DNA from: an uncultured Acetatifactor sp.
GTDB lineage: Bacteria > Bacillota > Clostridia > Lachnospirales > Lachnospiraceae
NCBI GenBank assembly: GCA_947630715.1
Contig: CANRIP010000008.1
Span: 1 to 64,000, forward strand
Reading direction: 5' to 3'
Length of the DNA stretch: 64,000 bases
The notes under the pieces were generated by a model, which searched no databases, had not been told where the DNA came from, and saw only the letters and a list, made by a program, of their open reading frames with translations. Below, one piece after another: positions 46,591 to 54,536 of this stretch (positions are counted from its first letter, which is position 1; each line of letters opens with the position of its first letter). Made by a program: the position numbers and the translations under genes.

Positions 46591-46607
46591 CCGTCCCACG
46601 GGGACGG
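46591..46607 (+). other. Perfect hairpin between the DegV kinase and hemerythrin genes
   Basis: CCGTCCC/GGGACGG with an ACG loop and no T-tract; more likely an RNA-stability or attenuating stem inside the operon than a terminator. Confidence 0.5.
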
Positions 46608-46642
46608 CGGCACGGACATCGGCAAACACATAAGGAGACATC

Positions 46643-47533
46643 ATGGACGCAATCAAACTTTGGAAGGACAGCTATCGGACCGGCAGCGATGAGATTGACA
46701 GTCAGCATCAGGAATTGTTTCATCAGGTGGAGGATTTTTTAACCATAGCAATGACCGCCGGCGAGACGGCGAACAAGCAAAAATGTATGGAGACGCTGGA
46801 CTTTCTGTTATCCTATACGGCCCGGCATTTTGAACTGGAGGAAACCCTTCAGAGGGAAAGGGACTATGTGGGGTATGCGGAGCATGTAAAGCTTCACGAG
46901 CGGTTTAAAAATACGGTGCTGGCTTATCAGGAGACAGTGGAGAGAGAATTTTCCAAGGAGATGTTAAAGAGGCTGGCGGGGACGCTGATGACCTGGCTGA
47001 CGATCCATGTCTGCGACTGTGACAGGAAGATCTTTACAAACGAGCCCATCTCTCCCCAGATCCACTTTGAGGGCGTGGAGGATCTGATTCGCACAGTGAC
47101 CACCCGGCTTTTGAGCGATACCTACGGGATCGTCTTTCAGAACGCCACGGCCAGCGTGTATAACGGCTGTGTGGACGGGAAGGTGATCGTCCGCAGCATG
47201 ATCGGCAATCAGGGAAAAACCCATGTGTTCCTGATCGGGTTCTCCGAGGAGATGGCCCGGGCCCTTTACAGGGGGATCAGCGGCGTGGAGATCGGCAGCA
47301 TGGATGCCATGAACGCCGTGGAAAAGTCGGCCCTGATGGAGCTGGGGGATATTATCGCCTCCCATGTGCTGGCCTATCTGATCAGCGACGAGGGAGAAAA
47401 CCAGTTTGACTGGCGGGGCGATCTTTTTCTGGATCAATACCGGGATACCGGCGTGGATATTAAAAACAACATGTGCCTGAAATTCCACACGGATCACGGG
47501 GCCCTGTCGGTGATGTACTGCGCGGCCGGTTGA
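46643..47533 (+). CDS. Bacteriohemerythrin fused to a CheX/CheC-like domain
   Basis: A 296-residue cytoplasmic protein. Residues 1-135 form a hemerythrin four-helix bundle with the diiron ligand pattern: IDSQHQELF, HFELEE, HVKLHERF and HVCDCD. It should bind oxygen or sense redox state. Residues 145-296 resemble the CheX/CheC fold that dephosphorylates CheY-like receivers: MELGDIIASH stands where CheX has ExxN, so Glu233 is kept but Asn is replaced by Asp236. Catalysis may be lost or altered, but receiver binding could remain. AAGGAGA precedes the ATG. Beside two hybrid kinases and a receiver-HD-GYP protein, it may bring oxygen input to, or take phosphate from, the phosphorelay. Confidence 0.85.
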   Translation: MDAIKLWKDSYRTGSDEIDSQHQELFHQVEDFLTIAMTAGETANKQKCMETLDFLLSYTARHFELEETLQRERDYVGYAEHVKLHERFKNTVLAYQETVEREFSKEMLKRLAGTLMTWLTIHVCDCDRKIFTNEPISPQIHFEGVEDLIRTVTTRLLSDTYGIVFQNATASVYNGCVDGKVIVRSMIGNQGKTHVFLIGFSEEMARALYRGISGVEIGSMDAMNAVEKSALMELGDIIASHVLAYLISDEGENQFDWRGDLFLDQYRDTGVDIKNNMCLKFHTDHGALSVMYCAAG

Positions 47534-47700
47534 GACGGCAGGGGGGTGCCGCCGTTTCCGCCGGGGAAAGGCGCGGCCGTTTCCGGAATGGAATTTTTTC
47601 GGGAACCCTTCATTTTTTAGGTGACTGCGCCGAAATAAAGTAAGACGGAACTGTAAATGGATTTACGTTTTCAGACACAGACGCAATGGAGGGCATACGC

Positions 47701-48444
47701 ATGGACAAGATTGGAACCTATGGACTTTATCAAAACAATTACATGAGAAACGCCGGGGCGGAACAGGCGGAGCGCGCCGCCGCAAGCCGGACGGAGGAAA
47801 CCAAAAGCCCGTCCCGGGATCAGGTGCGTTTAAGCGAAGGGGCCCAGTCCCTTCTGAAAGAGTTAAAGAGCGCCTACGGCAATTCGGATTTTATCATCGC
47901 GGATTATGAGACGGAGGAGGAAGCGGCCTCCCTGCTGTCCAGGGGCAAATCCCAGTACAGCGTTCTGCTGACGCCGGAAGAACTGGAAAAGATGGCGGCG
48001 GATAAGGATGCGAAGAAAGACGGCCTGAAAACTCTGGAGGAGGCGTTTTCCAAGCTGGGAGAAATGAAGGAACAGTTGGGAGAAAAAGGCCGGGACGTGA
48101 CCAGGATGGGAGTCGCCATCGGTGACGACGGCGAAGTTTCCTACTTTGCGGAGCTGGAAAAAACCAACGAAAGGCAACGGGAGCGGATTCAGGAAAAACG
48201 CGAGGAAAAGCGTCAGGAAGAAAAGGAGAAGGCGAAGGATTCCCAGGATGAGAAGGCTGGGAAGGAGCAGGAGGTTCTCCGGGACGGACGCCCCAGAGGG
48301 GGAAAATTCCGGGAGCCCGGAAAGCATGTCACGGTTTTTGGATCCTCCGTGGAGGAACTGGCCGGGGCCATCGACCAGGTGGATTGGAGCCGGGTGCCGG
48401 AGGATGTGGTTCCCAGCGGACACAGATACGATTTCTCCGTCTGA
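47701..48444 (+). CDS. DUF6033-like protein of unknown function
   Basis: A 247-residue soluble protein. The start MDKIGTYGLYQNNYMRN and an early LSEGAQSLLKELK resemble a clostridial family I know as DUF6033; the match is from memory. A middle part (about 60-160) looks folded, then comes a strongly charged coiled stretch (about 160-205, KREEKRQEEKEKAK). No signal peptide or membrane helix. GGAGGG seven bases upstream selects the ATG at 47701 over one at 47686. The gene follows the signalling cluster by 167 bp and could belong to it. A terminator follows. Confidence 0.7.
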   Translation: MDKIGTYGLYQNNYMRNAGAEQAERAAASRTEETKSPSRDQVRLSEGAQSLLKELKSAYGNSDFIIADYETEEEAASLLSRGKSQYSVLLTPEELEKMAADKDAKKDGLKTLEEAFSKLGEMKEQLGEKGRDVTRMGVAIGDDGEVSYFAELEKTNERQRERIQEKREEKRQEEKEKAKDSQDEKAGKEQEVLRDGRPRGGKFREPGKHVTVFGSSVEELAGAIDQVDWSRVPEDVVPSGHRYDFSV

Positions 48445-48476
48445 TCAGATAAGATTGACCCAGGGAACAGGAAATG

Positions 48477-48510
48477 CGGTGCAGAGTCGGAAACGGCCCT
48501 GCACCGTTTG
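48477..48510 (+). terminator. Likely terminator after the DUF6033-like gene
   Basis: An 8-bp stem CGGTGCAG/CTGCACCG followed by TTTG. The T-run is short. From here to 48660 nothing else is recognised. Confidence 0.6.
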
Positions 48511-48677
48511 CTGTCAGCCCGTATTTCCGGCCGCCGGTACGGCCAAAATCCTGTACATTGGAATAGGAGTGGTAAGAGAAGGGAAAAACGCCCGCCGCAT
48601 CCTCTGTCATTTTGCACAATAGGCGGCCGGGCGGCTCTGCGCTTTTTCTACAAAGATTCAAATTTTGCCTGAATTAA

Positions 48678-48707
48678 CTGACATTTTGAAGATTAATCTG
48701 TTAAAAT
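48678..48707 (+). promoter_or_regulatory. Possible promoter of the CarD gene
   Basis: CTGACA at 48678-48683, 18 bp, TAAAAT at 48702-48707 in an AT-rich stretch. Weaker than the other promoters listed. Confidence 0.4.
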
Positions 48708-48775
48708 AAAGGCAATGATAAAAGAGAAAATCCATGTGGGAACCGGATATCAGGTTCCGGAAAGGAGAGCGGTTC

Positions 48776-49282
48776 GTGTTTGAGATCGGAGAACAAGTGG
48801 TGTGCGGCAACAAAGGAGTATGCACCGTGGAAAATATTTCCACCCTTGATATAGGCGGTGTGGATAAACAGAGAAAATATTATATTCTGAAACCCAGGTA
48901 CCAGGCCGGGAGTACGGTGTATGTGCCGGTGGACGCCGCAGAAGGCTCCATGCGCAGAGTGCTGAGCCGGGAGGAAGCGGATCGTTTGATCGACGCTATT
49001 CCCCAGCTCCCCCTGATTGATATCGCAAACGATAAGCTGTCCGAGCAGACCTATAAGGAGCATATGAAGGAAAACTGCTGCGAGGAATGGGTCAGGGTGA
49101 TCAAAACAATCTACCAGCGGAGGGAAAAGCGGCTGCAGGCGGGGAGAAAGGTGACCGCCGTGGATGCCAGGTATATTCATCTTGCCCAGGAAAATCTCTA
49201 CGGCGAGCTGGCCGTGGCGTTAAACCTGGACAGAGAGGACGTGGAGGCTTATATCCGGGGAGAGATCCGCGCCAGGTCTTAA
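48776..49282 (+). CDS. CarD/CdnL-family RNA-polymerase-binding regulator
   Basis: A 168-residue protein that contacts RNA polymerase beta and stabilises open promoter complexes, in other bacteria affecting rRNA and stress transcription. The N-terminal Tudor-like domain (FEIGEQVVCGNKGVCTVENI ... YYILKPRY) and the helical C-terminal domain (LSREEADRLIDAIP; QRREKRLQAGRKV) are both present. The start is GTG at 48776, supported by AAAGGAGA eight bases upstream and by the family opening F-x-I-G; in-frame codons earlier have no ribosome site. Confidence 0.87.
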   Translation: MFEIGEQVVCGNKGVCTVENISTLDIGGVDKQRKYYILKPRYQAGSTVYVPVDAAEGSMRRVLSREEADRLIDAIPQLPLIDIANDKLSEQTYKEHMKENCCEEWVRVIKTIYQRREKRLQAGRKVTAVDARYIHLAQENLYGELAVALNLDREDVEAYIRGEIRARS

Positions 49283-49325
49283 CGTCCCACAGGATGGATG
49301 CGGAGGAATGAGCGGAAAAAAATAC

Positions 49326-49354
49326 TTTACAATGCCCGGGAAAAGTATTATGAT
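49326..49354 (+). promoter_or_regulatory. Predicted promoter of the thrS leader
   Basis: TTTACA at 49326-49331, 17 bp, TATGAT at 49349-49354. Confidence 0.6.
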
Positions 49355-49360
49355 AGGGAA

Positions 49361-49646
49361 TCATAAGTTTCAGGCAAAATAAACAGGCGCAAAACGATGA
49401 TGAGAACAGTAGCCTGTCTTTGGACCCCAGAGAGGACCGCCCGCCGCAGTAACGGCAGGGGCTGAGAGCGGTTCGGCGAGAAGACAGTGTGAAGACCGTC
49501 TCGGAGTGACTCCAATCAAGTCCGTCCGCCCACGTTACGGGCAAAGGAAGGCGGCGGGAAGGTTATGCTTTCAAACCGGACCGCAACAGGGGTGGAACCG
49601 CGTGGACTGCGTCCCCTGCAATAGAGATATTGCAGGGGGCTTTTTT
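49361..49646 (+). promoter_or_regulatory. T-box riboswitch controlling thrS
   Basis: A full-length T-box leader. The conserved T-box AGGGGTGGAACCGCG is at 49588-49602. A stem I region starts near 49390 with the AGTA bulge sequence, and ACC at 49436-49438 (GAGGACCGCC) is a candidate threonine specifier. An 11-bp terminator stem, CCCCTGCAATA with TATTGCAGGGG, and six T end at 49646. Uncharged tRNA-Thr would favour the antiterminator (GGGG of the T-box region with the same CCCC) and let thrS be read. Confidence 0.9.
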
Positions 49647-49708
49647 GTGTGAAACCGCGGACTGCAGAACCGAAACGGCGGACGCGCCGGAAGAAAGGAA
49701 GGCCAGAT

Positions 49709-51673
49709 ATGAAAATTACACTGAAGGATGGCTCCGTGAAGGAGTACGGGGAAAAGAAAAGCGTTTATCAAATTGCCCTGGATATCAGCGAGGGGCTGGC
49801 AAGAGCCGCCTGCTGCGCCAGGGTGGACGGACAGGTGAAGGATCTGCGCACCGTGATCGATGCCGACTGCAAGCTGGAAATCTGCACCGCAGCCGATCAG
49901 GACGGGCTTGCCACGATCCGCCACACCGCCTCCCATGTGCTGGCGGAAGCGGTGAAACGGCTGTTTCCCGATGCAAAGCTCACCATCGGCCCCAGCATCG
50001 ACACCGGATTTTATTACGATTTTGACCATGCGCCTTTTTCCCGGGAGGATCTGGACGCCCTGGAGGCGGAGATGAAAAAGATCATCCGGGAGGGAGCCGC
50101 CCTGGAGCGGTTTACGCTGCCGAGAGAGGAAGCCATCCGGCTGATGGAGGAAAGGCAGGAGCCTTATAAGGTGGAGCTGATCCGGGATCTGCCGGAGGAC
50201 GCGGAAATCTCCTTTTACCGTCAGGGGGATTTTGTGGATCTGTGCGCCGGCCCTCATCTGATGAGCACAAAGGGGGTAAAGGCGTTTAAGCTTACCTCCT
50301 CCTCCATGGCGTACTGGCGGGGGAAATCCGAAAACGCCATGCTCCAGAGAATATACGGCACCGCCTTCCCAAAGAAGGAGGAACTGGAGGAATACCTTGT
50401 CTATTGGGAGAACGTGAAAAACCGCGACCACAACAAGCTGGGACGCGAGATGGAGCTGTTTACCACCGTGGATGTGATCGGCCAGGGGCTTCCCCTTTTG
50501 ATGCCCAAGGGAGCGAAAATCATCCAGACCATGCAGCGCTGGATCGAGGATCTGGAGGACAACGAGTGGGGCTATATCCGCACCAAGACGCCGCTCATGG
50601 CAAAGAGCGATCTGTATAAAATTTCCGGCCACTGGGATCATTACAAGGACGGCATGTTCGTGTTTGGCGATGAGGAAAAGGACAAGGAGGTTTACGCCCT
50701 CCGGCCCATGACATGCCCCTTCCAGTATTATGTCTATAAGGCGACTCAGCATTCCTACCGGGATCTGCCCCTGCGTTACAGCGAAACCTCCACTCTGTTC
50801 CGGAACGAGGACTCCGGCGAGATGCACGGGCTGACCCGGGTGCGCCAGTTCACCATTTCCGAGGGACACCTGATCGTAAGGCCGGATCAGATGGTACAGG
50901 AATTTAAGAACTGCCTGGCGCTGGCGAAATACTGCCTGACCGTGCTGGGCGTGGAGGAAGATGTGACTTACCACCTCTCCAAATGGGATCCCCAAAACCG
51001 GGAAAAATACATCGGGGAGCCGGAGGTCTGGGAGCAGACCGAGGGCCATATCCGCGATATTTTGAACGAGCTGCACATTCAGTTTACGGAGGATGTGGGC
51101 GAGGCCGCTTTCTACGGCCCCAAGGTGGATATCAACGCCCGCAACGTATACGGCAAGGAGGATACCATGATTACCATTCAGTGGGACGCCCTGCTTGCGG
51201 AACAGTTTGACATGTACTATATCGATCAGAACGGGGATAAGGTGCGCCCCTATATCATCCACAGGACATCCATGGGCTGCTATGAGAGAACCCTTGCCTG
51301 GCTGATCGAAAAATACGAGGGCAAATTCCCTACCTGGCTGTGCCCCGAGCAGGTGCGGGTGCTGCCCATTTCTGAGAAATATGAGGAATACGCGGCTAAG
51401 GTGGAGAAAAAACTGAAGGAAAACGGCATTCTTGCCGCCACGGACAACCGCTCGGAGAAAATCGGTTTTAAGATTCGGGAGGCGAGGCTTGACAAGCTGC
51501 CCTATATGCTGGTTGTGGGACAAAAAGAGGAGGAAGACGGCACGGTCAGCGTGAGAAGCAGGTTCGCCGGCGACGAAGGGCAGAAACCGCTGGAGGTGTT
51601 TATCGACCAGATCTGCAAGGAAATCCGCACAAAGGAGATCCGCCGGGAAACGGTGAAGGAGGAACAGCCGTAA
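49709..51673 (+). CDS. thrS: Threonyl-tRNA synthetase
   Basis: Class II synthetase that charges tRNA-Thr and edits mischarged serine. The 654-residue protein has the N-terminal TGS domain (ITLKDGSVKEYG), the editing domain with HTASHVLAEAV and the distal Cys in DLCAGPH, the catalytic core with the zinc-binding Cys in RPMTCPFQ and class II motif 2 (FRNEDSGEMHGLTRVRQF), and the C-terminal anticodon-binding domain. AAAGGAAGG precedes the ATG. Expression is set by the T-box leader directly upstream. Confidence 0.97.
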   Translation: MKITLKDGSVKEYGEKKSVYQIALDISEGLARAACCARVDGQVKDLRTVIDADCKLEICTAADQDGLATIRHTASHVLAEAVKRLFPDAKLTIGPSIDTGFYYDFDHAPFSREDLDALEAEMKKIIREGAALERFTLPREEAIRLMEERQEPYKVELIRDLPEDAEISFYRQGDFVDLCAGPHLMSTKGVKAFKLTSSSMAYWRGKSENAMLQRIYGTAFPKKEELEEYLVYWENVKNRDHNKLGREMELFTTVDVIGQGLPLLMPKGAKIIQTMQRWIEDLEDNEWGYIRTKTPLMAKSDLYKISGHWDHYKDGMFVFGDEEKDKEVYALRPMTCPFQYYVYKATQHSYRDLPLRYSETSTLFRNEDSGEMHGLTRVRQFTISEGHLIVRPDQMVQEFKNCLALAKYCLTVLGVEEDVTYHLSKWDPQNREKYIGEPEVWEQTEGHIRDILNELHIQFTEDVGEAAFYGPKVDINARNVYGKEDTMITIQWDALLAEQFDMYYIDQNGDKVRPYIIHRTSMGCYERTLAWLIEKYEGKFPTWLCPEQVRVLPISEKYEEYAAKVEKKLKENGILAATDNRSEKIGFKIREARLDKLPYMLVVGQKEEEDGTVSVRSRFAGDEGQKPLEVFIDQICKEIRTKEIRRETVKEEQP

Positions 51674-51696
51674 TTTCTCCCTGAAACAGTCTGCCT

Positions 51697-51749
51697 GCAT
51701 ATCGGAGGGAAACCGTGGAATACTAATACGGACACAAAAACCGATATGC
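51697..51749. repeat. 9-bp inverted repeat with a 35-base loop before the DUF1540 gene
   Basis: GCATATCGG (51697-51705) and CCGATATGC (51741-51749) are perfectly complementary. It lies between thrS and the DUF1540 gene and could be an operator pair or RNA stem; no function assigned. Confidence 0.45.
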
Positions 51750-51777
51750 CGCGTGGGCGGCGGAAAGAGAGGCAGAT

Positions 51778-52098
51778 ATGGCGGATTTAAAATGTGCGGT
51801 GGAAAACTGCGGCTACAATCAGGATCACCTGTGCTGCAAAGGGGACATTATGGTGGGCGGCAAGCATGCCGACGATTGCGACGGCACCTGCTGCGAGAGT
51901 TTTTTCCAGAGGAAGGAAGGAACGGATTCCTTTAAAAGCTCCGTGGTGCATCCCAGCCAGACCATCAGTATCGACTGTGAGGCCGTGAAGTGTATTTATA
52001 ACTCCAATTATAAATGCCACGCCGAACATGTGGACATCAAGGGCTGCGGCGCCTGCGCCTGCGGGGAGACGGCCTGCGCCACCTTCACGGAAAAATGA
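51778..52098 (+). CDS. DUF1540-domain cysteine-rich small protein
   Basis: A 106-residue protein with two copies of the DUF1540 motif: the first (about 3-44) has LKCAVENCGYN ... CDGTCCESF and the second (about 65-103) has IDCEAVKCIYN ... CACGETACATF. Each copy has a regular spacing of cysteines that suggests zinc or another metal. Such proteins are common in clostridia, some in spores, but their job is unknown. It has GAGAGGCAG before the ATG and is not followed by another gene for 466 bp. Confidence 0.85.
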   Translation: MADLKCAVENCGYNQDHLCCKGDIMVGGKHADDCDGTCCESFFQRKEGTDSFKSSVVHPSQTISIDCEAVKCIYNSNYKCHAEHVDIKGCGACACGETACATFTEK

Positions 52099-52219
52099 CG
52101 GCTGTGGGCGCATGCCCCTATGACCGCCTGCCGCCCGCGCTGCAAAGCGGGGCGGCGGCGCGCTTCAATCCCGGAAGGGGGCAGCGGAGCCTTCCGTCAC
52201 AGGGAATAGGGAATCTTCC

Positions 52220-52303
52220 GGTACAGGAAATACAGAAAATAAAGGTACAGGAAATACAGAAAAGGTACAGGAAATACAGAAAAGGTACAGGAAATACAGA
52301 AAA
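52220..52303 (+). repeat. Four copies of a 20-bp repeat just upstream of the infC promoter
   Basis: GGTACAGGAAATACAGAAAA begins at 52220, 52244, 52264 and 52284; the last three are in perfect tandem and the first is offset by four extra bases (TAAA). The last unit ends 4 bp before the -35 of the infC promoter. No spacers, so not CRISPR. Confidence 0.9.
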
Positions 52304-52307
52304 TAGG

Positions 52308-52336
52308 TTGACAGATGGGAAAACCTGTGCTAATCT
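52308..52336 (+). promoter_or_regulatory. Strong predicted promoter of infC-rpmI-rplT
   Basis: TTGACA at 52308-52313, 17 bp, TAATCT at 52331-52336 with TG before the -10. Confidence 0.75.
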
Positions 52337-52342
52337 TTAAAA

Positions 52343-52541
52343 GTGCGTGGGAAACGCGCCAGCAAGCAGAGTATCCGCTCTCACCTTACGGCAATGGAGC
52401 CGGTAAGCGTCAATAGTTTGGAAATCGTCGAATTCCTTTTATACGGGCGAAGCGTCGGATGGATTCCGCCGCCCCGCGCTGTATGGGAATGTCTGCGGTG
52501 GGAAGATTGTTGAGTGGATAGCTGCGCTGTCCACTTTTTTT
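52343..52541 (+). promoter_or_regulatory. L20-type autoregulatory leader with terminator
   Basis: About 220 bases lie between the promoter and infC. They hold several GC stems and end in a clear terminator: AGTGGATAGC pairs with GCTGTCCACT (52513-52535) before a run of seven T (to 52541). In Gram-positive relatives such a leader before infC-rpmI-rplT binds ribosomal protein L20, which shuts the operon by early termination. The position and terminator support the same control here; the L20 binding site itself was not identified base by base. Confidence 0.7.
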
Positions 52542-52564
52542 ATAATAAACGGAGGTAAACGGCC

Positions 52565-53071
52565 ATTAGCGACTTAATGATTAACGAACAGATCAGGGAC
52601 AAGGAGATTCGACTGATCGGTGAAAACGGGGAACAACTGGGGATCATGTCGCCCAGAGACGCCATGAAGATGGCGGAGGAGGCGGGACTGGATCTGGTGA
52701 AGATCGCTCCCACTGCAAAGCCTCCCGTATGTAAGATTGTGGATTACGGGAAGTTTCGGTATGATCAGCTCCGGAAGGAAAAAGAGGCGAGAAAGAAACA
52801 GAGAATTGTGGAAATCAAGGAAATCCGCCTTTCTCCCAACATTGACACCAACGATCTCAACACCAAAATCAACGCTGCCAGAAAATTTCTCTCCAAGGGA
52901 GATAAAGTGAAGGTGACGCTGCGGTTCAGAGGCCGGGAGATGGCCCATATGAATAACAGCAAACATATTCTGGATGATTTTGCCGGCAGTCTGTCCGATA
53001 TTTCGTCGGTGGAGAAACCTCCCAAGGTGGAAGGCAGAACCATGACCATGTTTTTAACTGAGAAGCGGTAA
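52565..53071 (+). CDS. infC: Translation initiation factor IF-3, likely ATT start
   Basis: Binds the 30S subunit, keeps it free of 50S and checks the start codon. The 168-residue protein has the N-domain (INEQIRDKEIRLIGENGEQLGI) and C-domain (KEIRLSPNIDTNDL; VTLRFRGREMAH). GGAGGT at 52551-52556 is eight bases from an in-frame ATT at 52565 and 20 bases from the first ATG at 52577, so ATT is the probable start. IF-3 rejects rare start codons, and an AUU start lets it limit its own synthesis, as known in E. coli. It heads the infC-rpmI-rplT operon. Confidence 0.93.
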   Translation: MSDLMINEQIRDKEIRLIGENGEQLGIMSPRDAMKMAEEAGLDLVKIAPTAKPPVCKIVDYGKFRYDQLRKEKEARKKQRIVEIKEIRLSPNIDTNDLNTKINAARKFLSKGDKVKVTLRFRGREMAHMNNSKHILDDFAGSLSDISSVEKPPKVEGRTMTMFLTEKR

Positions 53072-53117
53072 ACGCGGACGTTAAAATAGATTAATCAAAG
53101 TTCAGGAGGAAACAGTT

Positions 53118-53315
53118 ATGCCCAAGATGAAGACAAGCAAATCGGCTGCAAAGCGTTTCAAGGTAACCGGAACCGGTAAACTTAAGAGGAACAAGGCTTA
53201 CAAGCGCCATATCCTCACCAAGAAATCGACCAAGACAAAGCGCAACCTCAGAAAACCTACGACCGTCGATCAGACAAACGTGAAGAACATGAAAAAGATT
53301 CTGCCCTATTTATAA
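53118..53315 (+). CDS. rpmI: Ribosomal protein L35
   Basis: A 65-residue basic 50S protein beginning [18 protein letters not shown] and containing the conserved [11 protein letters not shown] segment. CAGGAGGAAA precedes the ATG. It lies in its usual place between infC and rplT, 23 bp from rplT, under the same leader. Confidence 0.97.
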   Translation: MPKMKTSKSAAKRFKVTGTGKLKRNKAYKRHILTKKSTKTKRNLRKPTTVDQTNVKNMKKILPYL

Positions 53316-53338
53316 TCAGGCGAGGAGGAAGATGAGAC

Positions 53339-53695
53339 ATGGCAAGAATAAAAGGCGGCTTAAACGCCAAGAAAAAGCATAATAGAGTATTAAAGCTGGC
53401 CAAGGGTTACAGAGGGGCCAGAAGCAAGCAGTACAGAGTGGCCAAGCAGTCCGTGATGCGGGCGCTGGCAAGCTCCTACGCGGGAAGAAAGGAAAGAAAG
53501 CGTCAGTTCAGACAGCTTTGGATTGCGCGTATCAACGCGGCCGCCAGACTGAACGGCATTTCTTACAGCAAGTTTATGTATGGCCTGAAACTGGCTGGCG
53601 TTGATATGAACAGAAAGATGCTTGCGGAGCTGGCCGTCAATGACGCGGAGGGATTCAAAACCCTGGCTGAGCTTGCAAAGAGCAAGGTGGCGTAA
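53339..53695 (+). CDS. rplT: Ribosomal protein L20
   Basis: A 118-residue 50S assembly protein ([20 protein letters not shown], then [16 protein letters not shown]). Beyond its place on 23S rRNA it is the likely repressor of this operon through the leader at 52343-52541. GAGGAGGAAGATGAG precedes the ATG. An 11-bp gap leads to the HAD gene, so that gene is probably read from the same message. Confidence 0.97.
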   Translation: MARIKGGLNAKKKHNRVLKLAKGYRGARSKQYRVAKQSVMRALASSYAGRKERKRQFRQLWIARINAAARLNGISYSKFMYGLKLAGVDMNRKMLAELAVNDAEGFKTLAELAKSKVA

Positions 53696-53706
53696 GGCTG
53701 CGGCGT

Positions 53707-54486
53707 ATGCTGATATTTTTTGATATTGACGGTACGCTGCTGGACGATTGGAGCCGTTCCCTGCCGGAGAGCGCCGCGCTGGCGATTCATTCCGCCCGGG
53801 AAAACGGCCATATCTGCGCGGTGAATACCGGCAGGACGGGGAAACTGGTGGAGCCGGATCGGGGATGCCTATCCGACTTCGATGCGTTCTGCATGGGCTG
53901 CGGCACCATGATCACCTACCGGGGGGAAACGCTGTTTCACAAAACCTTTTCTCCGGCCGATTCCCGGGATATTATAGACGGCCTTTACCGGTGGGGCATC
54001 GACGCCGTGCTGGAGGGGGACCGCAATAATTTCAATGACAGCCGCGACCGTTTTTTTACCCGGGGATTTGCGGAATTTATCGACAGATTTTCGGATCAGG
54101 GCTACGGAAGCTTTCAGGAGGCCCCGGGAAGGTTCGATAAATTTTACGCGTATGTGGACGACGTGGAAAAAATGAACGCCTTTCAGAAGGAGTTTGAGGA
54201 CAGGCTGGACTTTGTAGACAGACGGCAGGGGTTTTTTGAAATCATGCCGAAGGGCTGTTCCAAGGCCAGCGGGATGCGTTTTCTGGCGGATCGTCTGGGA
54301 ATCCCCATGGAGGAAACGGCGGCTTTAGGGGACAGCGGCAATGACATTCCCATGCTGCGCTGCGCCCACAGAGGCATTGCCATGGGAAACGCCACGGAGG
54401 ATGTCAAGAAAGCGGCGGATTTCGTCACAACGCCCATTGAGAAAGACGGCGTCTGGAATGCGTTAAAATGGCTGGGAGCCATATGA
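53707..54486 (+). CDS. Cof-type HAD-IIB phosphatase
   Basis: A 259-residue HAD hydrolase that removes phosphate from a small metabolite; members act on sugar phosphates, flavin or pyridoxal phosphate, and the substrate cannot be assigned. Motif I is FFDIDGTLLD (nucleophile and acid Asp), motif II is VNTGRT, and motifs III/IV are the late Lys and GDSGNDIPML. The cap inserted between motifs II and III makes it type IIB. Only a weak ribosome site is seen (GGCTGCGGCG), which fits coupling to rplT 11 bp upstream. Confidence 0.88.
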   Translation: MLIFFDIDGTLLDDWSRSLPESAALAIHSARENGHICAVNTGRTGKLVEPDRGCLSDFDAFCMGCGTMITYRGETLFHKTFSPADSRDIIDGLYRWGIDAVLEGDRNNFNDSRDRFFTRGFAEFIDRFSDQGYGSFQEAPGRFDKFYAYVDDVEKMNAFQKEFEDRLDFVDRRQGFFEIMPKGCSKASGMRFLADRLGIPMEETAALGDSGNDIPMLRCAHRGIAMGNATEDVKKAADFVTTPIEKDGVWNALKWLGAI

Positions 54487-54501
54487 GCCCCCAGCCTTTT
54501 T
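54470..54501 (+). terminator. Intrinsic terminator of the infC-rplT-HAD operon
   Basis: GGCTGGG (54470-54476) pairs with CCCAGCC (54490-54496), followed by five T. The stem overlaps the last codons of the HAD gene. Confidence 0.85.
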
Positions 54502-54536
54502 GTGTGAAAACAGGCCGGACATGTCCCGAGCCTGGA

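Noticed and set aside
47600..47650. Sigma-D (flagellar-type) promoter before the DUF6033-like gene
   Set aside because: GCCGAAAT resembles the -10 but no TAAA-type -35 is at the right distance.
52220..52303. CRISPR array
   Set aside because: Repeats are directly adjacent with no unique spacers, and no cas genes are present.
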